64,000 bases of DNA from Vitellaria paradoxa. Lineage: Eukaryota; Streptophyta; Magnoliopsida; Ericales; Sapotaceae. The DNA lies in contig CM034233.1 of NCBI GenBank assembly GCA_019916065.1, forward strand, positions 2,418,001 to 2,482,000, in the 5' to 3' direction. Positions 36,410 to 48,800 of the stretch are shown piece after piece. Below the pieces are notes generated by a model, which made no database searches, was not told the origin of the DNA, and worked only from the letters and a program-made list of their open reading frames with translations. Numbering within the stretch: position 1 is the first letter of the stretch; each line of letters opens with the position of its first letter. The translations under genes and the position numbers were made by a program.

Positions 36410-37964
36410 TATATTATTTCATTTACTTATTTATTTACTTATTTATTTTTTTGGTGGGAGTTTTAAGTATAAGCTGTCAGGTCAGGGATTCTTGACTTAC
36501 TGTGAGCTCTGACCGGAAGCAATGATCTGACCCATTTAACTTGGGAAAGCAAAAGAAATGGATTAGACGATTCATGTGAATTTACTGACTGATCATAGCC
36601 TTGCTAAAATTTTAGCACAATCATGGCAAAAAGAAATGAATAAACTAGAGCAGATTGGGGGTCGTTCTTCATTTAAAAATTGGTAGGCAGATTGGGAAGT
36701 CTCAAAGACTTTTACTCGAAAATGCGCATTCACAGATGACTGTTGGACTTGATGACCTGTGCTTCCATTGAAAATCCCTTGCTAGACATAGAGGCATAGG
36801 CATTGCTGGAACATATAAATGATATGGTTAATGCCCACGTGGGCACAGCTGGAAAGAATGCCCATAATAAGAGGGTATTGCCATGTGTGGTGTCCCGACA
36901 AAGCCAATCCCATCCACAAAAAAAGATGGACCATTTTACGTAACTAATTAAAAACATTATGCCATGAACAATACATTAACCTCTGGGTTTGATTATGGGG
37001 TGATTGGACTGATAGTCCAATGGTCTCATCAATTCTGCATTTGGTGTGGTTAAACTACTTCTGACTACAAATCTCGTTTAGATGATGATTTGTTCTTAGC
37101 TGGATCTAAAAGAATTCGAAATTATTTTTTTTCTAAATTACATATCTTACACTAATTTCATGTCCACTATAAAAAATTTTAAAAATATATATATAATTTT
37201 GTACCAAAATTTAATCTTATGTTGCATTAATTATTCCCTATAACCCTATTTTCCAATGAAACATAAAGAAAATGATACACACCTTTCAAAAAAAAATATG
37301 AAAATGATACACTACCATTTTAAAAGTCTCTCGAGCTTCATTTTCTATTGTAATAATTAATGCTTTTTCTAATGTGAATGGTTGAAGTTTATGAGCTAAC
37401 ATTATTTTAATATGTTAAAGAAAAATGCTGAATGCATTTTATTTTTAATTTTTCATACTTTATTTCATCTCATAATGAATAATTTATTTTGTTTAAAGTG
37501 TGAAAGATTAATAATGAAAGGAATGTAATAAATCATCCAAATATATATATCTCTCACACACACACACACACACCAGGACAACAGATCATGGGTCGTGAAA
37601 AAAGATTATGTGCAGAAGAATCTGATCTATTATGCAAAAAAGATGGCGTAAAAAATCCAACATCTCATCGTCAAAATCTGGGTATGCTCATATTTTTGCC
37701 GTGTCCTTTCCCTAATAAAGGCCACAACCAAGCCAGTGATTCCCGTGACTTTTTACCTTAGTTTGGATCACATCTCTCTCTCTCTCTTTCTCTCTCCCCA
37801 ATATTTATCGCCAACCCATCTATCTATTCCTCTATTTCTGTGAGCCGACTCATTGACACAAAAATACAAAAACACACTCCCTCTCTCTCTGTCTTTGGAG
37901 CTAAAGCATCTGTAGACATTTAGACGCATTGGAGAGTGAAAGAGGGGGGAAAGTTTGGCAGAAA

Positions 37965-39428
37965 ATGCCAAGTTCAGGATCGTTTTTGAGGCAGCTAAGT
38001 GAAAGAGAGGGTTGGGAATCATCAAAATCAAAGAGGTGGGTTGGTGGTGGTGAGACAAGTTTGGAGCAAATGCAAGAGATTGACATGTATGGTGGTGGTG
38101 GTGAGAATGGAGGGTTGGGGGTGGCGAAGAGAGTGATGGTGGTGGTGGATCAGTCCTCTCATTCAAAGCAAGCAATGATGTGGGCCCTCACACATGTCAC
38201 CAACAAGGGTGATCTGCTCACTCTTCTTCACATCATCCCTCCTCCTTCACATGGAGCCACTGAGAGGGCATCTAATGACTCTTCCTCGACTTGTCTTGCT
38301 TCCTCTCTTGGCTCCCTCTGCAAGGCTTGTAAACCTGAGGTATACTTCTTCTCACTTTGGGCTTCCAGCCGGATCTGTACTTGGTAACCTACGTTATATA
38401 CATACATATATATATATGTGATCAGTTGAACCCAAATGAGTGAAAGCGGGTCTTTCCATAAACAGCATTTTCTTTCTTTTTTCTAATTTTTTTTTCTTGT
38501 GATTGATAAGACCATAGATCCAATCTCGTGTGTGTTGTCATTGTGTTCTATCTCTCTCATCCTCTTTGAACTTTTTGTCGCTGCCTTGTGAGGGAGGGTA
38601 GTTCCCTTTTTTTTCCTTTATTTTTCTTCCCTATTTAGTCTTTTGAGAGGAAAGAGAAAAATAATGTTACCTTTTTTTTTTTTTCACTTTCTTTTCCAGA
38701 AGGACGGGCATGCTTTTTCAGATGCTTTAACTTTTCTTAGTTTTGAACCTTCACCTATGTACATCTATAAATTATTATTACTATATGCGTTTTGAGCGCT
38801 GAAAATTTTTATAAATTATTTATTTTTTATCTTATTATACAAATTATAAATTTATAATTTTTTTTAAATTTTATCACTATTTGTCATTTTAAACGCACCT
38901 TATATGTTGTCCTTATATGTTGTCCGGTGAGAATGCTTTTTTTTTTTTTTAATTTTTTCATCTAATATTTTGCGTTTGGTAGCTTGACCTGATTGTTTGA
39001 ATGGGGGATTTACTCTTCAGGTGGAAGTAGAGGCATTGGTGATACAAGGTCCAAAGCTAGCAACAGTGATGAGCCAAGTGAAGAAGCTTGACGTGTCTGT
39101 TCTTGTCTTGGGTCAGAAAAAGCCTTCTCCCCTCGTCAATTGGTGAGCCCTGACTTCAAATTCCCACTTCAAAGCCTATAAATATCTGCATATTTACCCA
39201 ATTAATTTATTTATTTATTTTTTATTATTATTATTTTTTTGGATAATGGGTTGGGTTTGCTAACTTGCCTTCTGCAGCCTGTGTGGGAGGAGCAGGACAG
39301 AGGAGTTTGTGGAGGAGTGTATAGAGAGAGTGGAGCGTTTGACAATTGGAGTGAGAAAGCGAAGCAGAGGGATTGGTGGATATCTTATCAGCACCAGATG
39401 GCAGAAGAACTTCTGGCTCTTGGCTTAG
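37965..39428 (+). CDS. USP-like (adenine nucleotide alpha-hydrolase fold) protein
   Basis: Three exons: 37965-38339, 39021-39142 and 39278-39428; 648 nt, 215 residues, TAG stop, phases consistent. I chose the ATG at 37965 (MPSSGSFLRQLSEREGW); the open frame further up begins only with a TTG. Residues 1-50 are a Ser/Gly-rich plant-specific extension. The fold begins with RVMVVVDQSSHSKQAMMWAL, continues with GDLLTLLHIIPPP and, in exon 2, with VEVEALVIQGPKLATVMSQV and LDVSVLVLGQKKPS. The C-terminus is basic and aromatic (STRWQKNFWLLA). The usual G-2X-G-9X-G(S/T) nucleotide-binding motif after the VLVLG strand is not evident, so this looks like a USP fold without canonical ATP binding. Cellular role unknown; the homologue I recall is At1g44760. 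Confidence 0.85.
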
Positions 39429-40114
39429 ATCTATATCCTTACTGACGATAATTTACTAGTTAGAAATATCATGTATGACCTTAAAAAAAATGAATATTTG
39501 TGTAGAAAGTTGAATATTACTCTGCGGACTCACGCACTTTTTAACTACTAACTAAGATCTTGTATATATATTTTCTGTCTGCAAATCAATCCCCAAGTTG
39601 AGCAATATTAGAAGCTAGATCTTGTATCAATCAACAATAATTAAGGAGTGGACCAGGCAACAAGTTTTTTTAACTTTTTTTTTTTCAGTGATTGTCCTCT
39701 GTATCTTGGCAATCAAATGGAAATTTGTTAACACGTGTAAGAGATAAGACCTGGTTATCTATTACAAAAACCATTAACAAAGCAACACTTGGTTTACCTG
39801 TATTAAAAATTGACGATAAGATATGGGATTGGAACTTAATTTTTGTTTTGATGATTAAAGAGATTCATCGAGCCCTACAAAAAAAAATGGCGTAAATAAA
39901 TACTCACCCCTGCATTTACTGTTTTTGACCAAATAATTGATACTCTCAGCTATCAAAAAAGGAAAAGGGGGGGGGGGAGGGATTAACAATAAGCTCGGAA
40001 CCATCGGATTCTGGTTTAGATTCATTCAAGTATATTTTAAGTTAAAAATATGTAAATATATTTGTATTGTTAAATTAAAATTTAACAGTCTCTAACTTAA
40101 TGTTTGGGCTTGAC

Positions 40115-40514
40115 ATTAAACAGGAATGTCAGCGCCGCCGAGTCAGGCCACCACCACTACATGACTATTTTTTACAACTCCGACTGACATCCTAAGATCC
40201 ATTAACTCTGGTTTCAATACCTTGAGCTGGCACTTGAAAAAGTTATCGCTACCCCTCATCAATGGCACTCCTAACACATCCAATTTGCCCAAACCCGGAT
40301 AATCAGTCCCTTAGATCTCCTGTCAGCGAAGGAAGGGCCTAGGACACCATAAATAAGATCTATTTCATTTAATTCATTCAATAAAGATCCACCTGCCCTA
40401 AGACTCACTCCTTAGATTGCCCTAGCTCTCACCTTCGGCGAGTCCTGCCATTGACATTGAATATAATTGACTGCCCTAACTCTCACCTTCGGTCGGTCCC
40501 GCCATTGACATTGA
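40115..40514. repeat. Possible decayed LTR fragment with a 54-bp tandem repeat
   Basis: GC-richer than its surroundings. GCCCTAGCTCTCACCTTCGG at 40419 recurs at 40473 with one change (54-bp period), each followed by GCCATTGACATTGA. The CACCATAAATAAGATC segment could be an LTR TATA region, but no primer site, ORF or second LTR is present, so this stays tentative. Confidence 0.4.
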
Positions 40515-40672
40515 GGCTGCGTTTGGCGTGTAAAATTTTGTTGAAAATATCTGAAAATCTCTATAAATCTCTGTTAACTTTATATCACATCAACTTTTTT
40601 CTCTCACTGCACGCATTACGAACTCTCCCCAAATCACAATTTATCTCATTTTTTCTTACTCCAAATAAACCC
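40515..40672. mobile_element. Tourist-like MITE, family T2 (158 bp), inserted in the 54-bp tandem repeat
   Basis: Ends read GGCTGCGTTTGGCG and CCAAATAAACCC. TGA flanks both sides (40512-40514, 40673-40675). The interior contains CTCACTGCACGCATTACGAA and ATCACATCAACTTTTTTC, diagnostic motifs of the family. A neighbouring copy of the uninterrupted target sits at 40453-40471. Confidence 0.8.
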
Positions 40673-41034
40673 TGAATATAATTGTTCCCAAACAACTAGA
40701 GAATCCAAGATCACCCACAATCCCACACACCAAAAAAAAAAGGGGGAGAGAGAGAGAGAGAAAAAAAATACAGGCAGAACCAAGCAACGAGAGCCTCTGT
40801 TCTCTAAGCAATACCTTGCGACTCCTGAGCTGAAACCACTAGAAAGTATGGAGAATTTTGTGTCATCAGCCATTAACAACTACTAGAGAACACAACTCTA
40901 CCTAAATCCAAAAGCTGCATGGTTCGGAAAATTCCAGGCATTCATCAGTATCATTTGTGCAGCCATAAAACTCTTGCTAAAGTATACAATAAAACAAACA
41001 CATGACTTTTCAACAGGAGAAAGCAACAAACTAT

Positions 41035-41202
41035 GGGGTTGTTTGGAGTAAGAAAAAATGAGATAAATTGAGATAAATTGTGGTTTGGGAAGATTTCGTA
41101 ATGCGTGCAGTGAGAGAAAAAAGTTGATGTGATATAAAATTAACAGAGATTTATAGAGATTTTTGGAGATTTTCAGCAAAAAATGGCAAACCAAACGGGC
41201 CC
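41035..41202. mobile_element. Tourist-like MITE, family T2 (168 bp), opposite orientation
   Basis: Ends read GGGGTTGTTTGGAGTAAG and CCAAACGGGCCC, with TAT on each side. The body (TTCGTAATGCGTGCAGTGAG, GATGTGATATAAAATTAACA) is the reverse complement of the element at 40515-40672. It lies 123 bp downstream of the transporter stop, probably in its 3' UTR. Confidence 0.75.
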
Positions 41203-41324
41203 TATATAAATTTTGTGTACGATCTCATGGAAGTTCAAATGAAAATAGTAGTAGAGTGTTTCTATATTTCTGTCCTATAAACATCTCTCAATTTGCCAGG
41301 AAACCAATATGCATAAATATTACA

Positions 41325-42818
41325 TCAAACCTTATCATCGTCTAATTTATCGTTCACAAGAGGAATCAGCTCCTTCATGTTCCGTGGAGTGCGAGGTGTA
41401 CTAGGCATTCCCGGTTGCTGTTGTGATAGCTTGTGCCTCACATAACCATAAAACGTACATCCCACGAGTGTTACCGTGCAGCCAATGGCGTTCAAAGCCG
41501 AGATTGGGTTTCGGAATATCAGCCATGAACAAGTAACAGCGACCGCGACCTGTGCAAAAGAATAGCACAAGTTCTTTTAAAATGAGAGAGTAATGAGATT
41601 TACAATGAATGTTACCAATGTGTTTACACTCCATTAAGTACTGGACATTTCACCAGTAAGATGTCACAAATACGTAGCAAAAATAGCAAGAAGAGGACAA
41701 ATTTGAGCGCATGCATGACAAAAGATATTTGATATTAAAGGGGAATCATAGGAGTTCAAGGATTGTACAACCCACATTTATTCCTAGTACCACAGGTACT
41801 GATTGTAAATTCATGAGAATTCATGAGTTGTTCAAGAAATAAATGATTAGCTTACATGAACATGTGTTTACAGGAACATAAGCGATCAGTTTAGAACGAT
41901 GATGATGATGACAAACCAAACAGCAAAGCAACAAGGAATGCAACCTAAGTTTATCTCACCTTAAGATTCCCAGCAACATTAAAGGTGACTGCAGTTGTTG
42001 AATGAATCACATAAAAGATAGAGAAGTTGAGGCAGAAAGCCAACACTCCGGAGCTGAAAATAATAACGAGGGATGAAAGAACGGATGTGTGCGATTGAAA
42101 CCATTCCATAATCCCTGGTCCTTCAAGTAATAGTGCCGGTACTGCCAAGATCATAGTAGCAAAAGGTGCCATGTAGTACACTGTATTTATGCTATAAAAA
42201 GCAGATAAAGGAATAACCAAGAGATCAGGCACTGGTAGTAACTAATGAATTGTCTGGGAAAAATATAAATGTTATCTAAAATATTTCAGAACACCATTTA
42301 CTGAGTTGAAGAGGCAAAATTAATCAAGCAGCAGCAAAAGAAGGTCTATACAATACACTTGGTATACATACAGCAAATTTAGGTGAAACTTTCACCATGG
42401 CACTACCACGTGCACACTACACATGAACCTTTCTACATAAAATTGGTGATATTGCCAAAGCTACTTAGATGTTTCCATAGCTTCTTGTACATATATTCAA
42501 TAAACTGTTTCATATAACTATCAAAACAACCCAAAAGCATTAATTATTTTAGGAATTCAATATTCTTTGATCATTTATATTTTTAAAATTTTTGACCACT
42601 AGCATGCATCCTTCATATTCAACCTCAACTAGTTTAACCTCAAAAAGTTTGGCACTAAGGCTTTGTCGAGCTGAGTTATTGCATGCATTCTTCATCCCTC
42701 TCACCTCCATACAGTGAGCATACCCAAGGCAATATGACAAAAGGCCATCGATGGAAATTATCTAATTTGACAGATAGCCATCCAACATATAAAGCATTCT
42801 GTCGGAAAAAGGAGCACA

Positions 42819-42849
<31 letters not shown>

Positions 42850-45800
42850 ATGCTAAGCGTAACACCAAATAAACTGAATGACCTCACAATAGCCAAAAGA
42901 AATAGCACTGATCTAGCACAGAGGCAGACTTGCGTAGGCCACTGCAGCAAAGACCTGGTCACAAACAATAAAAACCAAACCAAACCAAACCAAGCCTTTT
43001 CCCACTAGGTGGGGTCGGCTATATGGATTTAAAGACACCAATCAAATCTGTTTAGGGCCATGTCCTCTATTAGATCCAAGTAGGCACGGTCATGTTTAAT
43101 AGTTTCTTTCTAACTTCTCTTGGGTCTTCCTCTTCCTCTCTTACTCCTAGCAATCTCCATGCTTTCACACCTTTTAACAGGTGCCTCTGTTAAACGCCTT
43201 CTAACATAGCCGAACCATCTTAATCGATTTTCTCTCATTTTATCTTCAATCAGTAATATTCCTACTTTGTCCCTAATTTCCTCGTTCCTAATCCTATATC
43301 TCCTTGTAATCTCGCACATCCATCTTAGCATTCTCATCTCCGCAACTGCTATCTTCTGAACATGATTATACTTTACTGCCCAACACTCTAATCCATATAG
43401 CAACGCTGGTCTTACCGCCACCTTATAATACTTTCCTTTCACCTTAAGGGGAACTTTTCGATCGCACAAGACCCCCGAAGCACTCCTCCTTTTGGTCCAC
43501 CCAACCTGAATCCTGTGACTAGCATCAGTATCAATCCCTCCATCTTGTTACACCATAGATCCAAGGTATCTAAAGTTTTCTGTCTCTACAATTTGTTCTT
43601 GTATATGAGTATAAGAATACTTTTCCTCCATGTATCAAGCATCTTCTTACTCTTTAGCACTACATTAAAAAGTTTTCTCAACCAACATATGCCACACTCC
43701 CCTAGGCACCTCCAAACCTCAATAGGGATACCATCTGGCCCAACCGTTTTCTCATTCTTCATCTTTTTCAATACTTCTTTTACTTCTTCCCTACTAATTC
43801 TCCTATAGAACATATGATTTAATTTTTCCCTAAAGGTGATAAACTGCCCCAATTGTATATCACTACTACTGTTTTTGTTAAATAACTTGTAGAAATAGCT
43901 CTTCCAACGCTCCTTTATCTCCTCTTCCTTTACTAATACCTTTTTATCCTCATCCTTAATGTATTTAACTTGGTTTAATTCCTTAGTCCGCCTATCTCTG
44001 GATTTAGCAAGCTTGAATCTCTCTCTTTCGCCCTCCTTAATGTCAAGTCGCCTCTATAGATTCTCAAATGCCTTTGCCTTGGCCTCACTAACTGCTTTTT
44101 TGGTTTCTCATTTTTACTTCTTTATACCTCTCCAAGTTCGCTACATTTCGATCATTTTGCCAAGATTTAAAACTCTCTTTTAACTCTTATCTTGTCTTAG
44201 ACGGCCTCGCTGCACCACCATACCTCTTTCTGTGTCGGAGCATTCCCTTTGGATTCTCCTAAGACTTCTTTCCCTACCCTCCTAATACACTTTGCTATCT
44301 GATCCCACATATTATTTGCACTCTACTACCCGGTCACAAACAATGCGCAAGATAAAAAAATCATCCCCAACAGCACTGGTCTAGCGCAGAGGCAGACTTG
44401 AATAGGCCACTACAGCAAAGACCTTGGCACATGTCTGATGCAATTTTGTGCTGCCAAACCTAGGATAGGGTGGGGCCCATGGATGCGATCAAATACCCCA
44501 CCCATCGTGCCACAATCAAACATAGCCGCAGCTTCTTGTGATAAGATACAATATGCATTTGCTTTCCATCCAATCATTTTATAAACTGATTCTGCTACTC
44601 CAGTAATTGGTGTTCCCAATTAAGAGAGTGTTCAAATTTCGCCACGAGCCATTTTTATACCAACTTTTGGTTTTTTTTTTTGGGAGACCAAACACCACCT
44701 AAGACTAACATTCTAATCTCATCACTCTAGCCCTGCTTTGTTTTGTCAAAGTCTATATGCGAAAACATAAGATAAAACCACTTATTTAACTTATTTGATT
44801 AAATAAAACACAAACTAAAGCCAACCAAAATGCAGAGATTAATGAGTGCGACTATATGTTATTTTGTTAGAAAAATATTTAGTATCTGTACTGCTTAGGG
44901 TAAAGCATTCAGAGAACAAATCTAAGCCTATTGCAGGGCGGACAACGTAAAATCATATCAAATTTCAGCAACTAGTAGTGGAAACAAAGCAACTCAGTTG
45001 AACATATACTTTTATAGATTTTATGGTTTTAATTTGTTTCTTTTTTTTTTTTTTAAAGATATGCAACAACTATTATTAAATAAAATCAAAAGAGAAATCA
45101 CTACTGGCAGCAGTACTGGAAATTCCCAAGAAAAAAGTACAAAAGAAGAAACAGAGAAACAAGCCGCAATCAACTATGCAACTCCTACAGGCTACAGTAG
45201 CCCAATTGGACTGAATTAAAAATGAAGGTATTCCAACAAAGTCCCTAGACAAGGACGGCCGAAAAGAAAGAAGCTAAAAAAAGTAAACTCCTTCCCAAAG
45301 ATTATGCACTTCCTCCGCCTTTCATGTCGAGTTGAAATTTTTTTTATAGATAACAACAGAATCATAATCAAGAGTGAGGATTGTCCATATACAACACATG
45401 ACAAAATTTTGGCTTACACCATACAAAAGGCAAAATATGAAATAAAAATTTATTTACACCATTCAGAAGGCAAAAAGTTACAATTCGCAACCCTAGTATC
45501 ATCCCATCACTGGAATAGACAAAAATGAGGACAATATAAGCAACCACCATTAGATGGGACCATGGATGATACTATTTGTTGTTACGGTAGTTGTGACAGA
45601 CCCAGAGCAGACTATATCAAACCAAACAATGACCAGGTCACATTTCATTATTTATTTTATTTATTTATCTATTATTTTTATTTGCATGTTTATTTTTTTT
45701 GGGAGAGAAAAGAAACTACCTATCAAACTTGTAGCCATGCAGAAGAGACTCAGCCAGGATAGTCTTCGTAGAAGTAGCAAGACAACCAAATAAGGCGGCA

Positions 45801-48800
45801 CAAAATCCAAACATATTGAAACTGAGCTCGGTGAAAGAAGTCAGAAGAATTCCCCCCACTATGGGCACCAAAGAAGCCCATATTCGCCAATCAAAGTGCT
45901 TCCTCCAAACTAGCCACTGCAAGACAACTGTTTCCCATGCATTCGAATCAGGTGCAGTTATGAAAATGACATGAATGACATATTAAGAAAGAAAAATTAA
46001 AGTGATTTATTTGAACTTGACCTGTTGTTGCAGGGGTAAACGATTTTATGGTTTGCATAAAAGAAACAGGGATATAACGCAGGCTTACATTCCCTAATAC
46101 TATGTTAATACAAAAGACAAATGACATTGGAAAGATTCTTCTCCATAGATCTTCAGGATCAACCACTATGAGTGGCTTGAGTTTCAGCACCTTGATTACG
46201 AGGTAGGCTCCAATAGCCGAGCATATGAAGTGTATACATGACACTGACAAAGGAAACTTGAAATCCAGTTTCTGTGAAAAAATTAAGAAAATCGGAGAAA
46301 AGCATCAGACACCATAAATGTAACAAGAACCATGCAATTATGTAAATGAAAAAGAGCATACAAATCAAATGCATCTCCAAACTATCAACTTTGCAGCAAT
46401 TATAAATAAAAATAGCCAGTACAGAGCCAAATGGAGGAATGGTAAAAATGAATTGTAACAGACCTGAAAGCATTAAAATCATGCACAAACATAGTAAATC
46501 ATTTATATTATTCAATGCCAAAAAGACCCAAACATTATCTAAAAAACCCTATAAATAGTTTTCGAACTCAAGAATATCCATAATTTTATTATTTTATCTC
46601 ATCTCGCCATTTAATATAAATATATATATATATTTTTTTTGGGGGGGGGGGGGGACACTTAAGAAATAATGTTCATAGTTAACAGGCATAGCAAAATTTG
46701 TAGCCACAAAAAATTGTTGTGTAAAATACATGATAATTTCACTCAGATTGTAATGCATCAATCCAAACTCCCAGTTACATGGAACTAAAATTAAAATCCA
46801 GTTACTCAACCACATGAAAGACACAAATAAAATTATAAACCAATACACTACTTTAAAAAACCTAGGCAACTATTAAAAAATATTGCCTGAATCAAGAGGG
46901 AAAATTTTGCATGTCAAAATGGATAAAGAAAACACTTACGCTTCGTTTGTGCATTGTGAGTTTAGGAGATAACAGAAAATAAAATAAAAGAAAACTTAAT
47001 TACCAGGAAGAGAAGGGAAGAGAAATGATAATAATTCTCTTGCGATCTGTTTGGGAGTTTGAGTTCTCCTTGTTTGTGAGTTGAGAAGAAATGGAAGGAA
47101 AAGAAAGTGCATATTTTTTTTTTTATCTAACCATTATATCCTTTGAGATGGTTACTACATCCGAGAGCAATGTGCAATTAGCTTATTTGATGTTATCGCA
47201 TACACCTGAGGATTGTCAATAAAATCAACTTTGCCAAAACATGTTATATCTCTGTGTGTGTGTATTTCAAAGCCCAAACATGTCCAAAAAATGAATTTAT
47301 CAAAGTTTTCACATCGAGCAAATCCCCTTCGGGGAATTTATCGAAGTTTTCTCATCAAGCAAATACCCATCATCCTTGGTCCTCCATTAAAGACATATAT
47401 CTATAGACATGGTATATAAATATATCTATAGCAATGGTATACATGTATTTATATATATATTTAAACACACCCCTCATTTAACTTGAAAAAAAAAAATTAA
47501 GAACTCGCAAAATAAAAGTATCTACACAGCACAAGGCTAAACACGAATTGGAAGAAAGAAAAAAGATAAAATTGAAAAAAAAAAAAGTACAGGAGTTATG
47601 AGAATAAAAAGGTACGGCAGTTCAACTAATTTAGCCATAGTACGTGTTTGTAATTATTTTTTCCCATTAATTCACTTTTCTCCTCTCCACTTCCATCCAA
47701 TTTTGGGAGGATGAATATTTTGAAATTTTAACACTCACTTTTCTTTCCATTTCTTTTCTTTCTTTAAAAAAAAAACTAGCAAACAAGGTTAGATTCTTAA
47801 ATCTTTTCTTTTCTCTTATTTTCTTCCCATTTCACTCCATCCAAACGAGCTATAAGCTCTAAATCAAGTACATATCACAACCCAGACCCACAAGGGCTCC
47901 CCTTAAAGAAGCATATTTGAGCTAATTCTCGGGTTGCTCATAACAAATAAAACAAGCTAATATATATCCCAAAGGACCCCAAAAAATGCCAATGCATAAA
48001 CCATAGGCAGCCACAACAGTAAACAGTGCCCAACAACCCGCAAATTAGGGCCACTGACCATCTCAGACCATACCACACCTTGTTAAAGGGTTCCACCTCC
48101 TGCCTATTCAGTCTTGACCTCACAGAGGGTAAAAGTCATACTAACTAAAATTTTAGTTATTGATATTTATCATTTATATTTGAAACCAATTATTACCAAA
48201 TGTCAAATGCATAAATGCAGTCCAAGAGTTTAGTAGCACATCCAGCATAACATCAATCAAAAAACAAGCAACTAAACCAGAAGCCATACTATACACTTTA
48301 CAAACCATGTGGGAGAAAGAAACAAAATTACACTAAACAATTAAGGGGTGAGTAAACGAATATCAACAATATTACATTAAATAGTTGTATGAATACACCT
48401 CCAATAATAAACTTCCAAGAATTCCATTAGATCATTCATATTTACAACTAAGACACCAAATCTAAGAAGAGAAAGAAAGTCAAATAACTTCTCTTAAAAC
48501 ATATTATACACATGTTTGTCAACAACAAAACCTAGAGATCGTTTCATGTTACAATTTCCTCACTTGCCTGTCCTTGGCTTCTAGCTTGGCGGTGAAAGCT
48601 TTTCGGCACCAGGACAATTCAAGATAGTGCTTCTAAATACGGTAGCAATTTGACCTACCAATTTATCAAGATCTACATCTAAGATTCACAATTAAATCCT
48701 TATTTAAGTCCCTGATTCACGATAAAAACATGTCAATCTTAAGATACTACACATTATGGAAAGAAAGGTAGGAATTAAAATATCTTATCTTATTTATAAA

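Larger units (their letters stand above)
30742..37964. other. Intergenic interval between the LysM gene and the USP-like gene
   Basis: The two genes are divergent. From 30742 to about 31430 is leader or promoter sequence of the LysM gene with GA microsatellites. 31.6-37.5 kb is AT-rich and holds a Mutator-like element (35870-36409), a pair of inverted-repeat elements at 32690-33025, a Tourist-like MITE (33690-34001) and a family T2-like remnant (about 35678-35850). A CT-rich tract near 37770-37890 precedes the USP-like gene. No other gene was recognised; the open frames here are short and without family similarity. Confidence 0.6.
39429..41324. other. Convergent interval between the USP-like gene and the nucleotide-sugar transporter gene
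   Basis: Contains 3' UTR sequence on both sides, a G-run near 39967, a possible LTR-retrotransposon remnant (40115-40514) and two Tourist-like MITEs in opposite orientation (40515-40672 and 41035-41202). No gene was recognised. Confidence 0.6.

Noticed and set aside
36261..36512. Open frame with repeated SETSGEVSEIY words
   Set aside because: Lies over the Mutator-like terminal repeats and flank, not a gene.
44410..44619. Minus-strand open frame beside the LINE
   Set aside because: Short, no family similarity, within intron 3 and partly in duplicated sequence.
47938..48123. Hydrophobic minus-strand open frame
   Set aside because: Lies in intron 1 of the transporter gene and has no transporter-family motifs.
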